Part shown: in pieces, positions 20,459 through 32,500 of the stretch
Numbering within the stretch: the stretch's first letter is position 1
Layout of the letters: every line of letters starts with the position of its first letter
Source: Glandiceps talaboti
Lineage: Eukaryota; Hemichordata; Enteropneusta; Spengelidae
Assembly (NCBI RefSeq): GCF_964340395.1
Contig: NC_135559.1
Coordinates: forward strand, 11,146,259 to 11,178,758
DNA length: 32,500 nt
Reading direction: 5' to 3'
Notes under the pieces: generated by a model
The model's input: the letters and a program-made list of their open reading frames with translations, nothing else
Told to the model about the DNA's origin: nothing
Database searches by the model: none
Program-made: the position numbers and the translations under genes

Positions 20459-22540
20459 TATACTTTCATTGAGTCTTAGAATCACAGCCGTGTCTCGTCA
20501 GTGTCATCCCAAGGTTAATGTTATCATATCATTTATTTGTTTGTTTGTTATATCTTGTTTTGTTGACATAGTTGTTAGGCGGTGTCTTTTCAGCACCTCG
20601 CCAATCACGTGTACGTTGACGAATCGAGTAGACGAATTATACTTCCACGATGGATGAATTGAAATGCACTGAGTCGAGCAAACTAGAAAGTTAAAAAGCT
20701 ATAGGACTCACACAGTGGAATCACAAGTTATTGTCCGCTATGCAGAGGACCATACAACGGGGTTAACTAACCAAATGCCGTATTGAAAAACGAAGAGGCC
20801 CACCGTGTCGAACATTGTATTTCACTGAAACGTCACACCTCATCAGTCAAAACCGTTTTCCCCAAAGATACCAAGTGGGCCGCGTCCAGACGATGACGCC
20901 GATCCCCGAGTGTCTTTTATCCGGAGAACACGTTAAAGGGGCACAGTCTAACATTTTATGGTCTTAATTTTTAAATTTTGTCCATGCTCACTCTGCAAGA
21001 TACTAATATAATTTCAACTTTTAAACCATGCATATGATGAATCACATAACGTTGCAACTCATTAACGATTTTATCGTAAATTTACCACATGACATTATAT
21101 TAATGTTATCAGTAGCAATATTCGATGAAAAAACAAACAACAGCAACAACAACAACAACACCAGTCTCGATTTCAAAGCTTCCACAGTGTGCTGCAAAGA
21201 TTTATGAGCGCAAAGAAGCGAACATTTACTTCTCATATAAGTTAACGTGTATACAGATGTGAAATACAACAATCGACAGACTATACTTTACCTCGGCAAG
21301 TTAATATTTCCAACACTACGTACTCTGCATTCTAAATGTTATCAATGGCTTAAACAAAATAATTATGACAGCTTGTATCAGAATACGAAGTTACACATGG
21401 TAAATTTGGGGAAACACTTTTTATTTATAGCTTCCACTTTTGTATTGTTAGTTACTAAGGGACGATCGCTCAATGTCACACAAGCTCAATAAACGAACTA
21501 CGTTCATTTGGGGGAGGGGTCTGCGATTGCTGAACTCCATTTTCGCACTTTTAACCAAATTTCGTCGGAAAACTTTCATTCCTTCAATGACAGCAGCTTT
21601 TGTATTTACTAACTAAGATGTTGATAAATTGATAACAATTTACTTGAGTGAGAGATATGCTGCTGGGTTTCTGGTAGTATTTTAATGACCTTTAACGTGT
21701 TTACAATCATGTGTTTTACATTACACCGATCATAGTGGTGTGACTACTACAGTTCTCATCATAGTGTACATCAAATATAAATGTTTGATGTCGCATTGTG
21801 AGGGTTCGTTTAGAGGTAGGGGGAGGGGGTTTTGACCTAAACGGACGATGTTTGTTGTGCTTGTGCAAGATTGTACGACCTCCCTTGATATCCCTATGAG
21901 GTTCATTTTTAGTTGGTATATGTTTTGTACCATGTTATCTATTCTAATCTATATGAATTGATCTCAAAATACAGGCTATTTTATTTGCTTATTTTAACTG
22001 ACTTTAGTCAAAACTGGGTCTCATTTTTGACCACCTGAGATTTGTTAATCGTACATAACATAGTATAACCACATATATGTAGACGGCCTTTGTAAACTTC
22101 GTTCTCTTTGTCGATTTGGATGTCGTCTTGATTTTACGACTATCCTGCAGTTTTACGGCATAAGCCGTTGAAGTTTTTGTCGCGATATAGTTGTCACAAT
22201 TTCAAGTGAGTAAAGGATTTTTGTGTGTACCTGTGGATATATATAGTGACAGGTTTCCAGTAATAAATCGTGGCGGTAATAAACCCAGTTTGAATGTAGG
22301 TCTTCGCAATGAAATGGCTGAATTGTTGTCACTGTTATAGATGTTAGTTGTCTTTTTTATTATGTGTGTATACTTTTTTTATTTGATTTAGAAAGATGTA
22401 TGTTGAATGAAACATATTTTTGTACATTATTGTACACGTTTCGAGGTCTCGGAAGTATGTCTTTAAAAATGTGAAAATAGGAAAATGCAGTCCTCCATTG
22501 AAATGTATGTGGGAAAATGTATTTTGACTTTCCCAATATC
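20459..22540. other. Intergenic, no gene seen
   Basis: Short frames only. A CAA array at 21133-21161 (plus strand) produces a Leu-rich false ORF on the minus strand. No splice-linked exons resembling genes A and B were found. Confidence 0.5.
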
Positions 22541-22543
22541 ATT

Positions 22544-22640
22544 AAATAATAATAATAATGACAATGTTGGGTTCTTATATAGCGCTTTCCCACGGCGTGC
22601 ACAAAGCGCTTTACAATTATTACCCCTGGCTAGACTTGGT
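22544..22640 (+). repeat. Dispersed TATATAGCGC repeat with palindromic core
   Basis: An AAT array (22544-22558) precedes TTCTTATATAGCGCTTT. A perfect inverted pair, AGCGCTTT (22581-22588) and AAAGCGCT (22603-22610), surrounds a 14-base GC-rich loop. The layout of the core matches the fragment at 8925-8985. It is probably a short interspersed or miniature element. The full extent is not resolved. Confidence 0.6.
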
Positions 22641-24490
22641 CTATGTTGTTCGCCATTGTTTCGTGTCTTTTTCCAAGTTAAAGTAGAAGAAAATAGTAAA
22701 GTTTTGTTTGTTATTTTTATACAAATAAGTACCAATTGTCCATTCATATATGGCATTTTGGATAATCAAACACTAAAAAACACAAATGCCTTTGTTTGTG
22801 AAACACCCCCTCTCCCGGAGTAGTCATCACTCGACGTTAGGTTCTTTTAAATGAGATTCTTCATTGGTATTCAATTGAAACCATTTGGTCCACAATTCTA
22901 AGTCTCGAATTCTAGTCTAAAATTCTATAACGTTTACTTCTCTCTTTTATGACCTATTAATGTCCTCATTGTGTTTAAAGTTGTTAGTCAAAGAAAACTA
23001 ATAAAGGATGCGCTACAAAAGTTCGATAAAACTTTAAAGTATAAACTACTATTAATTTTATGTTTACATTTTGTTATTGACTATACGATATATCAAATAC
23101 GTCAACTACTTTTCAAAAGCATCGCCGTGTTTTGACGTTTCCCGACTGAAATGTCATACAGGTCGTGAAAACAGGAACCATGTCTTCAATATTAAACGGT
23201 ATGTCAACAGTAAAACAAACAACATGTTGTTTTTTTCTCCTTGACAACATAACGGTTTATGATTATCTGGGGATTATCTCAAATGAGGCGCCCACAGGTT
23301 GTTTTTAACTGTATTGAAATGATAGTTACGCGGCAACTGGTATCATAGACTATGTTCTGCACGTAAATTACACAATTATTTTCTTTCGGATGCATTTAAA
23401 ACATGTTAGCTGCTCCTTGACACCGGGTTTGGATATAGCGTCTCGATAGGCATTTACCGGACAACACAGCCGATGCTTAGTTGTCAAGTAGGCAAAGTCA
23501 CCACGGTGGTAGCGATCGTTAGGTAGTGGGAAAAAGGTAAACCAAAAGTCAAAGTATCGTATTCTGTCTCAATTAATTATATCGGCAGTCTTTATATCTT
23601 TTGTGTCGTTGACCAATAAATTACTTTCTTTGTACATTGTATGTTGTGTATGGAACCCACGCGTGCTACCTCTAAAGATTCTACAACAGTGCACCGACGT
23701 GTTAATTACCGAGCTTCAAAGATGGCGTCCACGTCACGAAGCCTCGTAATTCGTGCTCTGATTATCACGTGGCGTTCGTTACCTTGACAACTAAATATTG
23801 ATCTACAGACGTAACAGGCGTTGCAAAGATTCATTTACCACTCTATTATTAACAGTTACGCTTCAGTCAACTTTACGTCCCGTGTCTGTTCAAAGCAACA
23901 TTGCCTCTAAATCATTTGCATGGCCGTATTGTTCATACTCTAATTTTGGCCAGTAAGGAGCATATTTCTACTTTTATTCACATCAGAGATAATGGTGTTT
24001 TTTCTAAGCACTGTAATCAATCAGCCTCTATTGAAAAGTATTTTCAACTTTACTTTCACACCAGATAACCAGTTTTTGCCTCAAGGGTCGACAAAAAAAC
24101 ACCCGAAAAGTGTTTCACAACATTGCGGCTTTTGGCCTGAAGTTTTTCGCATTCACTTGATATACGGGGATGTTTATCTTTATAACACAACTTTACATGT
24201 ACGGCTTACATTTACACAAATATAAATGAGGCTCTAAGTGTACTCCGTGCAGTGCAGTGGCAATAACTCGAGATTTTTGCCAGTTGTTTTGTCCCTTTCT
24301 TATCAAAGTTTCTAGTTTCACAGACTGGCATTTCACAAATTAAGTAAGAATTTAACGTCAGTCATAAAATCGGTTGTAAAAGATTTAGTGTACGTTATAT
24401 TACTAGTTAACGAAATTGTCACAGACCATTGCGCTTATAAAGGAACGAAATAATCTATTAAGGTCACTGGTCTTTTTCATTACACTGTTC
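22641..24490. other. Intergenic, no gene seen
   Basis: No frame with domain-like content or flanking splice sites. A 77-codon plus-strand frame at 23992-24225 has nothing to support it. Confidence 0.5.
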
Positions 24491-24491
24491 G

Positions 24492-24503
24492 CCCCCCCCC
24501 CCC
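24492..24503 (+). repeat. C12 homopolymer
   Basis: Run of twelve C just upstream of the long CT tract, extending the region of pyrimidine strand bias. Confidence 0.9.
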
Positions 24504-24560
24504 TTCCAGCTTGGCATGTTCTTATCTGTTTGTCTGACTTTCTCTCAAGTTGTTTTCTAT

Positions 24561-24740
<180 letters not shown>

Positions 24741-26142
24741 AGTAATTATTTAATAATTGTAAACAACCCTGGCGAAATGTACCTATTTATCACCATGTGA
24801 CATTCTCAAGATACTGTAATCGTTAAGACTGTCTTACAAAGAGAAAAGAAAGCAAGATTGTCCCGGGGACATTTGGCTAGTCTGAGAAAACAAACAAGTG
24901 ACATGTTACCATTAGGTATAAATACGTAACATACCATCTTAACGATTGACCGTGACGTCACAACTTATACCTATTCTTGTATGGATCGCTTTGAAACCAT
25001 AGCGTCGCTGAGAGCAGATGTCTCTACCCAGTTACCCGACTTTAGCATTGAAGGTCTTCGTTCTAACAACATGTTTACATTTCTTTTTGATAAGTGAATG
25101 CGATACATGACGTTCAGCTTGCTAATATGTTTTGAATCGTTTTGTTGGTACATAAAACTTTTATTGTAGAGTATTGAGCATGTTATCGCGAAGTCATGCC
25201 TGCTACTTTACCGGTGACTCGGATGTAGTCAAATGTTACGGTCACTCTGGCATTGAACGTTACACTTATATTACACACAAAATTTACTTTTTACTCGCAA
25301 TTTGTCCCGTAAACCTCACGCTATTACCAATAAATCATCTTTTAGAACTGTCTGAACTTCAGATAACACCGTCTTAGAAGTACAACGCAAAAAAATCCGT
25401 AAATCGGTGTCCCAAATGCCAAAGTTATATTTTGAAATTTTCAAAATCACTGAAGACGAAACCCTGACAACGTGTCCTTCAAGGCAGGGCCATGATCCAT
25501 AATATAAAAGAAAAAAACCAAACAATGAAAACAAATTCCTAAAGACGCGTACAACAGATAAGACACAGACAGAACAAGACAGAAATTTTACCTTTGCTCC
25601 GTGATTCTGGATCAACTGTCTTGTCTCCACAAACAAAGAATTCCTCTTAAATAGCCCATTGACATTATTCGCGATTGACGAGTGTATCTCGGTGATGGTT
25701 TTTACCCGTAAAGTTGTTATATACAGCCCATTTCAACTATTTTGCTTCGTCGTGCGTTGGATGAACTTCTTTACTCAGCCGATTCGGTACAGTGATTTTG
25801 TCAAGACCCGACAATATTGCATCATGGGATATACACATAAATACAATGGACGATTCAAAGTTTTAGAGATGTCTGAAAAATCGAGCTTCGAAGTTTACGT
25901 GCTCTTTGTCGTGTATTTTAAGTAATGCATTATTATTGCATCAACGATTGCCTAATAAATGACTACACGTAATAATAAGGCCTTAATTTATGTAACGTAA
26001 CCAGGCTAATACAATGTTACCATGTACGTTTACCATGGTTATGTCTTGTTTGTTGATACTAAAAAGACAGTTGCATGGTAATTAGGTGAGAAGAGTGACT
26101 ACGTATACATATACATTGACTCATTCAAGAAGAGCATAACAA

Positions 26143-28648
<2,506 letters not shown>

Positions 28649-28665
28649 TATTGATTTGTTTGTCT

Positions 28666-28710
28666 TGTTTGTTTGTTTGTTTGTTTGTTTGTTTGTTTGT
28701 TTGTTTGTTT
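28666..28710 (+). repeat. GTTT tetranucleotide microsatellite
   Basis: About 11 GTTT units at the left edge of the compound repeat that follows. A shorter GTATGTTTGTTT precedes the second copy of the adjoining 38-base unit, suggesting the array was part of the duplicated segment. Confidence 0.95.
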
Positions 28711-28714
28711 AAAA

Positions 28715-29544
28715 AGTTTATTTTGCTTATATAAGGTTCCGTTTTGGATTTATTGTCATTCTTCGTAGATGCCTAATCGAAGTGTATTGTACTTTTTAAA
28801 CATTAACCATACAGTAACATTCCATTTTTTTCCCTCTCGAGGACATACTATAGGTCTTCGGAACAGTAACGTACACAGGAAATTGTGTCTTGTATGTTTG
28901 TTTACACAGTTTATTTTGCTTACTTTTGGTTCCGTTTTCGATTTACAACAATGTTCGACCAACTGTATCTTTTAGCCTGTCTCAAGCTGTGCTGAAACTA
29001 CCTATATAGCAGGAAGTTTCTCTATTAGTCACGGTGTAATCTTTCACTCCCTTTTATTGTACATTTTACTGTGGAGTTTTAAGCAGAGTCTTTAGGATAG
29101 TGACACTGTGGGGATATCTAGTCTGGTATAATAAACAAAGTTGCAATGTTGCATTGTGTTGTAGTTGCTAATTTAACATCATGTGTTGGAGCTGTTGGTT
29201 TACCGTCTCAGTGAAGTGAGTGAGTGTATATATGTGTGTCATATTATCTATGGAGGGACTAGCCAGCTTTGGTCCTATCCACAATTTGTTTACAATTAAA
29301 CATCAGGGAGTGAAAGATTACATTGTCATCAATGTATAAACTTGCTGCTCGTAGGTAATTTTAGCACAGCTTGAGGCAGACTAAGAGATACAGTTGGTCG
29401 AACATTGTTGTAGTGTCACCCTTCGTTGTTGTCAAAGTTTACTGTAATTTTAAACATTAACCATATACTATAACATTCCAGTTTTCATCTCTTTTAATAG
29501 GGACATACTACTGGTCTGAGAGCAGCAACGTACACAGGAAATTG
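28715..29544. repeat. Compound element: nested direct and inverted repeats
   Basis: A 38-base unit at 28715-28752 (AGTTTATTTTGCTTA..GGTTCCGTTTT) recurs directly at 28908-28945. A ~95-base unit at 28791-28885 (TAAACATTAACC...ACACAGGAAATTG) recurs directly at 29449-29544. Between them an inverted pair, 28946-29052 and 29305-29410, encloses a 252-base spacer. The inverted arms share CAACAATGTTCGACCAACTG and AATCTTTCACTCCCT, among other blocks. No coding frame spans the region. It may be a foldback-type or nested MITE insertion that captured duplicated flanks. Confidence 0.8.
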
Positions 29545-32294
<2,750 letters not shown>

Positions 32295-32500
32295 CCTTAA
32301 CAATGTACGACAACAGAATTCCAAAAACTTCACAACTTGTACGAGAATGTCGACTTATGTGTGAATCTCAAACTCAAAGGCACACGGTACTTCCAATAAA
32401 GATAAGATACGTCAATCTGTCCGTCAACTAAACAGTGAACCGATGACTCAGACGATTTCTTAGCGACAATTCTGACGCAGTGTGACGTTGTAGCGTCCGT
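32295..32500 (-). other. Candidate noncoding first exon at window edge (minus strand)
   Basis: A strong minus-strand donor (ATTGTTAAG then GTGAGTTC) lies at 32295/32294. Upstream of it to the window edge the minus strand contains no ATG in 206 bases. The donor context resembles that of the gene A first exon (CAAG then GTGAGTTC). The next minus-strand acceptor that opens a supported coding exon is the one abutting the gene B ATG, so this could be a distal gene B first exon with a 12.9 kb intron. It could also belong to another gene outside the window. Confidence 0.3.

Noticed and set aside
25316-25636. 106-codon minus-strand ORF with hydrophobic segments
   Set aside because: No family similarity, no matching splice sites and no cysteine-module pattern.

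Overview
The window looks like nuclear DNA from a marine invertebrate. It is AT-rich, gene-poor and full of microsatellites. Its genes are split by GT-AG introns, and it carries MITE-like and SINE-like dispersed repeats, two of which contain a TATATAGCGC core that I associate with marine invertebrate genomes. I cannot place the species. Nothing prokaryotic is present: no operons, CRISPR arrays or insertion sequences.

Only two protein-coding genes can be supported. Both are on the minus strand and they are clearly paralogues in tandem. Gene A (coding 5653 down to 632) has exons 5575-5653, 3004-3468, 1521-1871 and 632-1008, giving 423 residues. Gene B (coding 19387 down to 14521) has exons 19321-19387, 17116-17598, 16293-16634 and 14521-15119, giving 496 residues. 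In both, every coding intron is phase 1, and a splice acceptor AG lies directly before the ATG, so a 5'UTR intron is expected. Each protein has a signal peptide, two copies of a cysteine module (C-x6-C-x19/20-C-x13-16-C) in a probable beta-sandwich ectodomain, a Ser/Thr/Pro stalk, one Gly/Ala-rich transmembrane helix and a cytoplasmic tail. The transmembrane start (IHVGA-V/I-VGI) is nearly identical in the two proteins. The tails are unrelated: short and basic in A, about 98 residues and acidic/Pro-rich in B. I do not recognise the family. An adhesion or surface-recognition role is an inference from the architecture.

Layout on the plus-strand axis: 1-631 is gene A 3'UTR or flank; 632-6403 is gene A with a probable noncoding first exon (6100-6403) and a TATA box at 6428-6433; 6434-14520 is intergenic, holding a SINE-like fragment, a higher-order minisatellite (9.2-9.4 kb), a TCACC-rich tract and two inverted MITE copies (10.3 and 12.2-12.5 kb); 14521-19387 is gene B, with a tRNA-derived SINE in intron 3. 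From 19.4 to 32.5 kb I find no coding gene. That stretch holds three long CT/GA tracts, a nested direct/inverted repeat at 28.7-29.5 kb and, at the right edge, an ATG-free minus-strand segment ending in a strong splice donor. This segment could be a distal first exon of gene B or of another gene.

The most interesting content is the unrecognised two-module receptor-like family. Next are the excess of the palindrome TGACGTCA around it and the compound repeats.
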